DNA from: Hymenopus coronatus
Taxonomy: Eukaryota; Arthropoda; Insecta; Mantodea; Hymenopodidae
Reading direction: 5' to 3'
Length of the DNA: 64,000 nt
NCBI GenBank assembly: GCA_030762935.1
Contig: CM060900.1
Coordinates: 292,501,736-292,565,735 of the forward strand
Position 1 is the stretch's first letter. Every line of letters begins with the position of its first letter. Below are positions 23,371 to 36,065 of this stretch, piece by piece. Position numbers and translations under genes: made by a program. Below the pieces are notes generated by a model, which was given only the letters and a program-made list of their open reading frames with translations, was not told the DNA's origin and searched no databases.

Positions 23371-24113
23371 ACTCTGTTCCCTGGGCAGAAATACCAGCAG
23401 CTTGCGAATGTACAATTCGTGCTCCCCTTTCCCTGTTGTATTAATTAGCTAATTCTTCCAAGTTTCTCTGCAACCCCGTACCTCCATTACGAACAGCCAG
23501 CAAGCAAAGCAAGAAACGGGGGAGGGTGGCGCACAGATAGAAAGAATAAGAAATAAAATATAAAAGAAAAGGCAAGATAGAGTTAGAAGAAGAAGTCGAG
23601 TGGAAATGCTAACTAAAGTGGAGGAAAGAGAGAGAAAAGTGAATGAAATAAAGAAGACAAAGTATCATGGAGATGTGCCCTTTCAGAGGGGAAGTCCGCA
23701 GTGAGGAGTAAAAGAGGCAAATTAAAGCGATGCGTCTTCGTCCTCAGGTTGGGCTGGGCATGATCCATCACCAGCAGTTGCCTTTTCTTCTTATACGTGA
23801 TGTGAGGAGAGATTAACCAAACTATGCTATCTGCACTAGTTAAATTCTCTTCCTCCAGTATCCCTGGAATCCGTTAAACTTGTAGCGGAACCGCCTTCTG
23901 TCCTTGTTTTTGGCATTGTGGTTTCATATCCCACGGAGTTGAGGGGTAGCGAAGTTAAACTGTAGGAATGAGGAATACAGATATGCTTATTGAATGGTCT
24001 AGCGGCGCTTAATTTTTTGCCAAGGATCTGCAAACCACATTACATTTTGTAAGTCAATAGATAAATATTCAGAATGGAGGTAAACTGTGTTGAATATGAA
24101 GCTTATGCTTATT

Positions 24114-24167
24114 TTTTTTTGTAGTGTTTAACGCCCGCTTTAACTACTTATGGCACCGCAGGTGGTA
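24114..24167 (-). mobile_element. Minimal 54-bp SINE-tail insertion
   Basis: Contains only the 3' module of family A (gtgtttaacgcccgctt…ggcaccgcagg) and its T-rich tail. It is bounded by a perfect 11-bp duplication, ttatgcttatt at 24,103-24,113 and 24,168-24,178. This is the cleanest example of a severely 5'-truncated retrocopy in the window. Confidence 0.9.
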
Positions 24168-24639
24168 TTATGCTTATTAGATGCAACAAAATGAAATAAC
24201 TATACCTGCAGGAAGTAATGCTCAATTATTGAAGCAAGGCTATATTTGACGGAACCGGAGATAGTAAGCCAGCAAAATAAAATTTATAATTACTCTATGC
24301 TAATTTAAGGCTGCTTGATTTACAAACACTTCTCAAACTCATCCTTCCTGCTGAGGCAAACTTTCGTGGTTGGTCTTGCCTTGTCACCTGGAACGAGTAA
24401 AATTGGAATCCAGAAAGAACAATAAAAACGCTTTAAGAGAGTTTCAGATGAGATCAACATACATTAATTTCATCCACAGTGTGGAATAATCTGCTTATTC
24501 AGCACAGTTCAGGCTGCGCAGATACATTTTATGCTTAATGAAGACGTAACATTAATGGTAGTAAACATATCACTATTAACTGAGACCCCTTGTGCCGCAA
24601 ATATTTCCAATTATTTGACACAACACATTTAGATTACAT

Positions 24640-24641
24640 CG

Positions 24642-24673
<32 letters not shown>

Positions 24674-24675
24674 GT
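24640..24675. repeat. (ATT)n microsatellite
   Basis: Uninterrupted ATT units. Confidence 0.95.
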
Positions 24676-25498
24676 TTAGTATGCTTACTCATGTCGTAAT
24701 ATAAGTGATGCCGAATTCTTATTTTCTTGCACTTCATACACTCGAATATTTCCCGGCGTTTTATTAGCGTTTTGTTCTTCCTTCACTTATTTTTAAATTA
24801 GGGTCTATGCGAATACTCAAAATAAATACTTAAAAGCCAATATATCTAATTCTGTGTTTAGTAAATAACCTGAAGAAACTTGTCCTTACAGTCCATACCC
24901 ATTCTTTTCAACCAGCAGGTGCAAAGAGAGGGAAAGATCGGCTCCTGCATCAAGGGACACCTTTTACGCTGCTACAAGTCCTAGCCGAAAAGAGTACAAA
25001 TGCACTGTAATGTATTTTTATGCAGACGTGGAATGTCATACCTTTTTCTTCAGTTGAAAGTATTTCTTAAGCGACTGTGCAAGCTAAAGCTCTTGAGGTT
25101 TTTTCTCAGACACACTTTCTCTTAAGAATGCACATTATTCACAGGACACTGTATTGCAGCTCTAACTTTTCCAACATATACTTTTTATTAATATGCTAAC
25201 TTTTATCAGACACAAACGTGTTATTTTGGTGTGAAACAAGGGTTGAAATACATAAATCCTTATATTTCAATTTGTTAAAGGACGTAAGTACGAACGACAA
25301 CTTTCTCTTCTATTAAATCATTACTGTTATGGAATAATGAAAAAAAAATTAGAAAACTATCTATCAGTTATAACTAAATAAATGTAACAATATATTCCAA
25401 TACTAACCTGCAAATATTTCATATAATTCTAAGAGAAAAGGTAAAGGATGGTGTTTAAGCGCGATGAACTACTAGGTCATCAGCGAAAAGAAAAAGGC

Positions 25499-25656
25499 AA
25501 AAAAAAAAAAAAAAAAAGAAACACATATACTATAAGCGTGTGCTTGTTTTTATGTACAAATAATATATATATGTATATTATTTTTACGTATATATACGTA
25601 TATAAGTGTATGTGCGTGTGTGTGTGTGGCTTTATGTGAGTGTGTGTGTGTGTAAA
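25499..25656. repeat. Poly-A and TA/TG low-complexity tract
   Basis: An A-run (about 25,499-25,517) followed by imperfect TA and TG repeats to about 25,655. Confidence 0.9.
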
Positions 25657-26228
25657 CTTATAAAATCTTACAAAAAGTTCGGTTTCTGTTAAGTGCGCCA
25701 AAAGGACTTACTTAGCTTAAACCTTAGGTACATATGTTTAAAATGTAAGTAATTTTTCGTAGGTGTTATAGCCATACTAAGGAATAGCAATATATTTTTC
25801 CCCTATGAAAGTTAAAGTATGTTTATCATTAGCAAGGAAAAATGTTCCAGCTTGGCTGCTCTTCAAAAAGTAGCAAGGTACTCACTCACAGGGTTATGCT
25901 TGTAGTATGCAATACCCGTCATTATTGAGGACATCCTATCGTGAGGGCTGAATCGAGTGTTGAAGTACAAGCGCAACCATTGTTCTAAGAACGTCGCCCA
26001 ATGATATATTAGTTATCAGTTCTCGGCTACCTAGCTAGACTCTGAAGTTTGTAGTTCACAGCTTACGTGTACACCAACTCCGACGAACAAGGTTCGAACA
26101 GAATGCCGTATCTAGAATTTGGCTCTGGAGGGCGTCATGAATAATTGTTATAGTTGAAGCTTCAAGGAGTTTGCAATAACCCTCCCTCCTCATTACGCCA
26201 GCATTTAAAAAAACTGCAAAATCAGTAG

Positions 26229-26505
26229 TCCTCCATGATTTAGGGGTAATATGCTAGCCTCCAGTTCCCAAGATCGCGGGTTCAAATCTGGCGGAGGTGA
26301 TGGACTATCTTCGGGCATTAAACTCCTTAGCATAGCTTCCTTCGGCAGGGAAGTAAAGACGAGAATCCTGTGTTGCAGATTTATGGCACATTAAACCTCA
26401 AAACTGCTTAAGCGGCCTCTGAGGAAAATTAAGTAGTGCTTCACGCCTAAATGGGATACTGAGAACTGTAGCATTAAAGAACTCCATAAGTAAAACTTAT
26501 TGTAC
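26229..26505 (+). mobile_element. tRNA-derived SINE, family B
   Basis: Shares with 5,264-5,560 the 'cccaagatcgcgggttcaaa' head around the B-box, 'cttcgg.agggaagtaaag' body motif and the 'gaggaaaattaag' and 'ttcacgcc' blocks. The A-box is worn (…gatttaggggtaat…). No clear target duplication found. Confidence 0.85.
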
Positions 26506-28385
26506 TTTTCACATATTCAATACAAACTTATTTTTATTTTTGGACTTTATATTTAATTTTAGACGATATTGCAGGTTGCCTAGAATAAATTACAGGAATG
26601 AAAGAGTTTTAGTAACAGATTTATTTGTGATCTAGTCAAGTATGTTCCTGCATTATAGCACTTAATATTTTGATTTAAAATTTCATCATTTAATCAGTCT
26701 TCATATTTTATGTTTAGCTTGCATTTTGAGATTCTCTATCACGCGCAATGTATATAATAGGTACGGAAGGCATTGAATTCCATTCAGAAATTCAACGATG
26801 ATATTTTATCAAAAACATATGTTTTGAGGACATGTAAATCCCAGAAAAAGCGTTTTTAGAATAAGAACCGCGTGTGCGTCTGTGAACAGCATAACTATAA
26901 ACAAAATTAAGTTAAGTATACCAAACTTGGTGTTTGAGTTTAGCAGCTTTGAAACATAGGACGCGAAGGGTTTTAGGAAAATTCCCCATCCATTCCAAAC
27001 TACTGTATACGGAAGATAGCTGAAACTTATTTTTTAAAAATGGCTCTAACAGTTTCAGTTAAATGCCACCATATATTAAAGAAGTTTAGAGGCAAATAAA
27101 ATGTAGTTATTGAGTTTTCTGGGAATGACCTCGCAAGCCTTCTGAAGAACTTCAGCAAAAGCAATAACGATAAGATATAATTAAAAACTCACACTACACA
27201 AAAAAACATAGGTCTGACTAAAAAGAGAATTTATGGCAAGTACATTTTTTGTGCAGTTAACTATTTCGGAGTAAATCCTCGTTATTGGTATAAAGTTTCC
27301 GTACCACACTTTTTCAAATAGCAAGTTCTCACTCGATTATTTTTTTACTCCTAACTATGTCAAGAGAACAGAATGTCAAAGTCATTACTTGGCGACCAGC
27401 TTTTAATAGATTAGACTATTGCATTAGCATAATATATTCCTTTATTTTTCAAGTACCTTTAAGGAAATAACTGTTGATTATTATTCATAAAAGGTATGTG
27501 AAAATCGGCCGAAAATTTGTGTGATAATGCACTTGCTATACTACATCAGCTTTCTTAGTTCCTCGGCTGATATAGTGCCAACCAAGGAATAACTAGAAGA
27601 GCACATTTTGGACATTTCTAAAAATTGTTTCGAGAAATCTGACACGTACCAACTATTTCAGATATATCGCAAAGCTTAAAAGTTTCTTTATTAGTTTAAT
27701 TGCAATCAATTGTTTACAATGTTTTAACCTACAATGTGGTTTATCTTAATGATTCTATTAATGTTTCATAAAATAATAATTAATTTTTACTTTTCTTACC
27801 TAAATATCCCAGTGTCTGTAGATCAAACAGCAATGGGATTTAGTTTTTCATCTTTGTGGACTTATTCTATATTATGATTAAGATACGGTGCTTGGGTTTA
27901 ATTTGCCTAAATAAGTTACATTCTATGTAGTTTTAACGAGCAAGTAGTCAGTTGATTAATCAAATCGAATAAACACAAGTAAATAAGGTTCTACAGAATA
28001 GCGCACAAAATCCGGACGCAAGTGCTCATTGTTGACAGTCAGTTGTTATCTACTGTTGCAAACCTGTTTCGATTACGTTTTGTAAATATAGACCTTTGCT
28101 ATAGCATATGAGACGGTTAACTGGCTTCTCTACAATAACTATCGGTAGTTTATTAATTATTTAGCAGTGTATAGTTAAAGAGTGCAAACACTTATTAACT
28201 CATGTATTTAGCAGTGTAAAGATCAGCTTGTAGCAAAGCAGAGTAGAAAGTTGATGCAAAGCTATGAGAGTGGTGTGAGGGGTTCATTGTTAACAGGGTT
28301 TCTTTTGTCCAGGCACGTACCAACGACTCACGCCGGGGCTAAACCTTAAAAGTCAGAAAAGAGTAATGTTCCATTGTATAACACG

Positions 28386-29116
28386 TGTCACGTGGGTGTT
28401 GTGGTGCACCCTGGGAAGAGAACAGAGTATTTTGGGTAATATAGACGTAAATTTTGCGGCCTTTCTGTCCAATCAGAAAGAAGCCGCCATGACAGTAGTT
28501 TTAGCATATAAGAAGCAAGAGCACCTAAGATTTGTCGTTGTAATACTGTCATGCTGTTGGTTGTCATGCTGAACGTCACATAAGTTACATCTTCACACAA
28601 AGTCAAACATTGTAACTCTTAACGATACTTCGCAGTTAACAGCGCTCTAAGTCAAGTATGTCAGTGACGTGCATTAAAATTGAATTGTGTAAAGCGCAAT
28701 CAAGGAAGAAGAAGTATATATATATATAAGTTCGTGTGAATAATCAAGTATCAAAGTTCCTAATAAATAATTCAGTTAGCAGAATTGTGAAGCAAAGTGC
28801 CTATCTTGCGCCTCCTAGTGATAATAAATTGAAGGAAAGCTACGCATATCTACATCATTTATAAGTCACTCCCTAAACTAGCCCTATTAGCTGTACCACT
28901 CCGAGAGAGTCAACTATCGTGCAACTGAGCTGAGATGAGGCATCTCACCAGTAGTAGACCTACATCAACAGGTACGCGGGTCTACTCATTGGTAGTGGAG
29001 TGAGTCTTAGAGCACCGCCAATGTCACCATAAATCTGGGCAAGAAGCCAAGAAAGCCGCATCTGGTGCTCCGAACGTGGTGCTTAATATAATACACTACA
29101 ACATAATTACGTAGCA
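28386..29116 (+). repeat. 5' LTR of Gypsy-like element 2 (5' end approximate)
   Basis: The 3' end is fixed by CA at 29,115-29,116, two bases before a perfect tRNA-Lys primer-binding site, and by a repeat of its last 115 bp (29,002-29,116) at 31,378-31,491. The 5' end is placed at TGTCACGTGG as the most LTR-like start but has no matching copy. A TATA-like 'catataag' at about 28,504 may be its promoter. Confidence 0.65.
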
Positions 29117-29118
29117 TG

Positions 29119-29136
29119 TGGCGCCCAACGTGGGGC
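29119..29136 (+). promoter_or_regulatory. Primer-binding site, tRNA-Lys type
   Basis: TGGCGCCCAACGTGGGGC is the exact 18-base complement expected of tRNA-Lys(1,2), the primer of several retroviruses and many LTR elements. It lies two bases downstream of the LTR. Confidence 0.93.
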
Positions 29137-29486
29137 GAGAGTAAAAAAGGAATAGGTCATCACAACTAGGAGGAGTCTGTAGAGACGACCTCAGCAATCT
29201 GAAGCAGGGGGCACCAATGACAAGACAACGCCGAGACGACAACCAGGAACTACCCGACAACGCCTACGACGCTGACCAACACCAATTTGTGAAAATGAAA
29301 GTGTTAGTAACAGCAAGAAAGAAGAAAGAAAAGAAAGAAAATAAAAGGTCAAATAAACAATTTATACTTGTAAAATATATACATTAAAATACATTATTTA
29401 AAGAGTTGTGCATGTTACTTAGAAACAATAAGATAATATGACAGAAACTGTATAACTCAGAGAATGTCTTAACTAAGGAGGGAGAA

Positions 29487-31360
29487 GTGAATTTTGAAGG
29501 GAATTCTACAGAGCAGAGCCAGACAGATAGCAATGTAGAAGGAACAACAGCTGACGATCAGAGTTTGTTGAACCTACCTAGAAAAGGGAGAACGGCAAAG
29601 CAGGTAGAAGCTCCTCTAACTAATGTAAATATAAGAGAGTTAGAGCAGGCTCCTCTAAATGTAGGTCAAGTATTACAGATGTTAATGTTAAAAATGGATG
29701 AGCAGAAGAAGGAAATTCAGAAAAATCAGGCTAAAAGTTTAAAAGAGATTGAGGGCCTACAAGAAATCCAGAAAAGCCAAAGTGAGGGACTAAATAAAAT
29801 GAAACTAGAACTAACTAGTCAGGTTAAGGAAAGTTCTTCGGGGCAAAAGTTAGAGTGGGATCAATACCAATAAGATGTAGCTCGCAGAATACAGTACATC
29901 TCAGTACAAGTAAGGGAAGAATCTGGTAATATAAAAGCGGAGCTAATCATGCGGGAATTAGGTACTTTAGGGAAATTATATCTGGCTATGATGAAACAAA
30001 GAAATGAATTAGAAAGTATTATAGAAAGCCCAAGAGATGAAGTTTCACTGATTCACACCAGTGTCACGGGGGCATAGCTCTTATAGGTAAAAAACTAGGG
30101 AACATTAGTGTAAATGGTGATAAAACACGTAGTGAGTTGGATGAGAAATTGGATCTGATAGAAACGAAATCAGAAAAGGAATGGAAGTCGTTCAAAGAAT
30201 CCATCCTAAAAGAAATTGGTGGTAAGCTCTACTGGCTAAGTGTGGAATCAAATAATAATTCACACAAAGATACAATTTCTCATGCCAGCCCACAACGTGA
30301 TGTACAAGGGTATAATACTGGTTTTAATAGTGTGTATGATTTGTCAACCAGTGTGCATGAGAATGTGAGACAGGAGAGCTTGAATTTTGCTGGACCGGTA
30401 GAACTAGAGAGAGGAAATATTAATATCGCGCCTGTTTATGCGGAAAATTCTGTCACTTCAAAGGGTATTGGAAATAACATAGTGACAAATTTACTTGGGG
30501 ATCTTCCACTACCGAAATTAGTTGAGGATGGTAATGAATCACTTTTAATGTTGCTTGACCAGCTTGTGGAATATTTTCATATATAGAACGTTTGAGACAC
30601 CTTGAAAATGGTGGTGACTAAAAGATGTGTAGATAATCGGACTTTAGGGGTGTAGCGTTTGACAACCGCTTTAACTATTTATGGCATCGCAGGCGGTGAC
30701 ACTGATGATACATGAATGATGATGGAGTACCGGTGGAATGCGATGGTGGGGGAAACCGGAGTGCCCGGAGAAAACCCGCCCTAGCGCCGCTTTGTCCACC
30801 ACAAATCTCACATGCGGTTGCTTGGGATTGAACCCCGGCCGTCTAGGTGAGAGGCGAGTGGTCTAACCACTCGGCCACGGCGCGGCCTAATCGGATTTTA
30901 GATTGGGTAATTCTTGCAATGTCACTACAGCACAATTTTGCATTTTTTCAGCATATATTTTTAATCAGATACTTGAATGTTGCAAAGCAGCTGAGGATTA
31001 CATCCAAGTTCTTTTATGGCCAGTATCTGTATAAAAAGGGAATCTCAGTGTCCGACACTGTCTTGAAAAACTCAAGATATATCAAACATTTGAGACCACA
31101 AGTGCCTGAATTGAGTTCATTCAGTTAATGACCAATCACTTTCCTCTCCGCATCCAAAACCATTTTTATTGATTGACAAGCCTCGCAGTATAATCGCTAT
31201 GACCGATTTACTGAGTGCGTTAGAAGTGCAGGAGATCGAAACAGGGCGAAACTGGAATGCAGAAGACAGAAATCACTACGTTGAAAGAAGGGGGCGTATC
31301 AGGAATGACCGGACGGAGCGCCATAATAGGGAACACAAAACACGTGAGCGCTATGTCAGG
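29487..31360 (+). pseudogene. Gag of Gypsy-like element 2, split by SINE
   Basis: First fragment (29,487-29,873) has an acidic/Gln-rich head and a coiled-coil-like Lys/Glu/Gln stretch. The frame breaks, then 30,137-30,586 includes the capsid start 'LPLPKLVEDGNESLLMLLDQLVEYFHI'. After the SINE (30,648-30,887), capsid text resumes ('YKKGISVSDTVLKNSRYIKHLRPQVPELS', to about 31,125) and a later piece 'RSIIAMTDLLSALEVQE' leads to an Arg-rich tail (to about 31,350). This order matches Gag of arthropod Gypsy elements. No zinc knuckle is seen and no ATG fits the start. Confidence 0.75.
30648..30887 (-). mobile_element. tRNA-derived SINE, family A, full-length copy
   Basis: On the minus strand it begins with a tRNA-like head holding a canonical A-box (TGGCCGAGTGG) and B-box (GGTTCAATCCC), then a body and the 3' module ending in 'gtcaaacgctac'. 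It is flanked by a 14-bp duplication with one mismatch: taatcggactttag (30,634-30,647) and taatcggattttag (30,888-30,901). At 240 bp it is the reference copy for family A here. The head resembles tRNA-Ser or tRNA-Leu. Confidence 0.93.
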
Positions 31361-31377
31361 ACACTCCCACAAACACG

Positions 31378-31491
31378 GAGTCTTAGAACACCGCCAATGT
31401 CACCACAAATCTGGGCTGAAACCAAGAACGTCGCATCTGGTACTCCTAACGTAGTGCTTAATATAATACACCACAACATAATTACGCAGCA
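31378..31491 (+). repeat. 3' LTR remnant of Gypsy-like element 2
   Basis: Matches 29,002-29,116 over its full length with scattered substitutions, ending ..CGCAGCA. Everything 5' of it in the LTR is deleted. Confidence 0.88.
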
Positions 31492-33139
31492 CTTATTAGT
31501 TATTTCTTTACTATGTAACTATTTCATGTTTACCTATTTGTTGTTGAATCTCCTCGTGGCGGGCAACACTTCTGCGTAGTTGGCTGGCGAACAGTCTGTA
31601 CGCGGGCCTACTTTCATGCACTACCCATGCGGAGAAACTATCTAATTTTCTTTTAAAAAAACAATTTAAGAATACAAAGCGACTTTGCAAATCTAATAAT
31701 GAAATATCATTTGTACCCTACCTATACAGGTATACATCCCGATGTCGTTAAGATTGATGAAATGAGATGTGTGTTTTAGCTTGGAACGAACTTAAGACGT
31801 CGAAGCTTTACTACTTGAAAACTCAGCAGTACATTATTTATCTGTAGCGTTGGGTCAAGCGATTCTTTATCAGTAATCGACTCATACGATTCGTTCAAGC
31901 AATATAATTCGATTCACACGATTCGTTCGCGAATAATTAATCATCGCCATCCTTGTGTGTTTGCGTTAAGCTGCTTTTATATGACATATGACAGCCATTT
32001 CAGCATATAAGCAGTCATTTATATAACAACCTCCTACTTTTTAATGCACTGCAAACATATTCGGAAAAAAAAAAACCATAAAAAGTTTAAATCTAAGCTT
32101 CAACTCCATGGCGGTATTTGTGTATTGTTAATACGCAGAGCAATTATTATTGAATATTCATAACTGCCGCGGTTGCACGCCAGTAAGTCCTGTAAGTTTT
32201 ATAAATACGTCATTATAAGGCAACGCTAGTACCCAAAATAGTTATTATTTTCTTCAGGAATATTCGAGGTAATTTTAATGTATTAGAATAGTATGTTCCT
32301 ATACCTACGTTTAGTGTAGATTATGGTATATAAGTTAATGCTGTTATACTATATAATTTTAAACGTAAGTACTAATGAATTATAATGATTTTTTTTTAAT
32401 CCAGGAATCTAACATTTCTTCTTTTTCTTTCATTAATTTTGGTAAAATAATTAAAACATACAAGCATACAATACGATGTATTAGATATTTATTAATGTTC
32501 AGCAAAATATGTACTAAACATTAATCCTTTCCTTATACGAGCTGCTATAGTTTCAATGGAAATATTTACGATTCGTTTTACAACGCTTTCCATTATACGC
32601 AATTGTTTTTCGACAATTGACCATCCTCGTTAACTCCGTATCGTCAGAACTCGATAGTATTCTATATTATGGCAATACTCTTTTAGTTAAGCTAACCGGA
32701 GCCAGACAGATGTTAACATTTAATATCACAATCCATGGTAATTCTTGTGCGAATTTCAGTATTCACTCGGCAGTATTTGGCCGCGCTCGTCTTGGCAACA
32801 AAACAATTTCACTTGGCTAAGCGCAGTGTCCGTAGCGTAGTTCATGAATCGTTCCGTTTTTAAGCCTGCTTGGTGAACGATTCAGGATTCGTTCATGTAT
32901 CGTTCCCTCTTTTGATGTGAAGTCATTTTGAATTAGTTGTCATAATATATATTTTTGTATAGTTTAACTCCTTAAATATTTCGGACATACACAAATAAAA
33001 CAAAAAATATCCCAGTAAATGTTTAACCAATATTTCAGAAAAGTTAATATTTACCTGTAATATTCGTTTTCAAAGGTATCAGGATAATTTTAGAAACTTA
33101 TTTTACAGCTGCTTATGTTAGTATACTACACCTTTTTCC

Positions 33140-33140
<1 letters not shown>
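31492..33140. other. Interval between Gypsy-like element 2 and the palindrome
   Basis: No coding region recognised. It holds the possible hAT-like element at 31,845-32,918 and AT-rich unassigned DNA. Confidence 0.5.
31845..32918. mobile_element. Possible non-autonomous hAT-like element
   Basis: Both ends carry clusters of a 'CGATTCGTTCA'-type motif: several at 31,855-31,935 in one orientation and several at 32,835-32,912, including the reverse orientation. Subterminal motif clusters with short imperfect inverted ends (GGGTCAAGCGATTC versus GGGAACGATAC) are typical of hAT-derived MITEs. The interior is AT-rich without a transposase. An 8-bp target duplication was not found. Confidence 0.35.
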
Positions 33141-34989
<1,849 letters not shown>

Positions 34990-34990
<1 letters not shown>

Positions 34991-36065
34991 AGCAACGAGG
35001 ATGTACTGATACCATTTTAGTACGTTTAGGACCACGTATTTGAGGCAATATCCTTTTCAGATGGACTTGCAGATGCCTTTCTTTATGTGTAATGGTAAAT
35101 GATGTCATTTTTATGCTAGTTTACGTCAATTTAGCAACAATTTTATGAATTTGTGCAGTAATTGATGTGATCGTTTCCCTGTTTCTGACGTTCTTCAAAC
35201 TATTTGCAATATTTTATAAAATGTCATGTGGTCCTGGGCAATTTGATCACTTTTATAGGCTATCCAGTATTTTACAGGTTTGAAATATTTTTCCATAGTT
35301 TGGAACCTGTATGATCATTTCCTTATTGTCTTTCAGTATTTTGCAGTCCTTTAAGAATCCCATTATATCCTTTATGCAGGTGCTAACTTGTGAAGTGAGG
35401 GGATATGTTTTCTAGGGTTTTAGTCTTTCTTAGGTTGTAAATCTAACATAACCTAACTTTATATTTGTCTTTTCTACGATGTTCTTTTTTTCGAGGATAA
35501 CACTTAAAGAATGGTCTAAGCCTTTGCTATCTAATACTTTTTTTTTTACAGTATGTTTTCTTTTAATCAGTATTTTTTTCTTTGTAGAATAATGATCCTG
35601 CTTTTTTTATTGTTGTTGCTGATGCTGTTACTGTTGAAGTGTTGGGCATATTTTGTGAGTTCTAACCAGTGCTTTCAATTTTTCGTTTCTATTTTATTAT
35701 TTATAAGGGAATTAGCATTAGAGATTAGATAGCTCTCCTTCTTTATGTGGGCTTGAAACCAGCATTAGAAATTTATTCTAATGGCAGAGTTCCCGTCATC
35801 ACTTATTCTTATTCTTCTCTCTTCGAATGTCTTTGATAGGTTCATGGGAGAGTTTGTAGTCTAAGTTTATGCTACTGCACTACCGATGATGAGCAATGTG
35901 TGTAACCTTCTCTCATTATACTTTCACAACTTTGTAATGACATAAACGTAGGTTGGTATCCCATTATCAGGATTCACTCTTTTATCATTATGTTGTGATA
36001 GAGCAAAGTTGTTGGCTTATACAGACGAAAAGTTATGCTTTTGTTACATGATAAATTTCATAGCT
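34990..36065. other. Outer noncoding part of the left arm
   Basis: T-rich DNA without a coding region, matching 49.55-50.55 kb in the right arm in reverse orientation. Many short phrases such as 'ttttgcagt' and 'tttcagtatttt' recur, but no regular unit could be defined. Confidence 0.6.

Larger units (their letters stand above)
16559..28385. other. Long unassigned interval between the two Gypsy elements
   Basis: About 11.8 kb with no gene I can support. Contents: simple repeats (listed separately), a minimal SINE tail at 24,114-24,167, a family B SINE at 26,229-26,505, a weak cysteine-rich remnant at 17,195-17,415, and a 75-bp direct repeat pair at about 19,136 and 21,974. The longest open frames (for example 21,577-21,879 minus) show no recognisable motif and normal AT-rich composition. 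Host exons separated by large introns cannot be excluded by eye. Confidence 0.5.
28386..31491 (+). mobile_element. Gypsy-like retrotransposon 2, internally deleted
   Basis: LTR, primer-binding site, leader and gag are present, but the sequence passes from the gag end (about 31,350) straight into the last 114 bp of the 3' LTR. Protease, reverse transcriptase, RNase H, integrase and most of the 3' LTR are gone. A SINE with target duplication splits gag. It is a dead remnant. Confidence 0.8.

Noticed and set aside
23229..23448. Two overlapping Leu/Pro/Ser-rich frames resembling a signal peptide
   Set aside because: Hydrophobicity comes from a CT-rich tract; no cleavage-site context or continuation.
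30817..30887. A genuine tRNA-Ser/Leu gene
   Set aside because: The tRNA-like part is the head of a 240-bp SINE with target duplication; the body continues directly from it and other copies exist.
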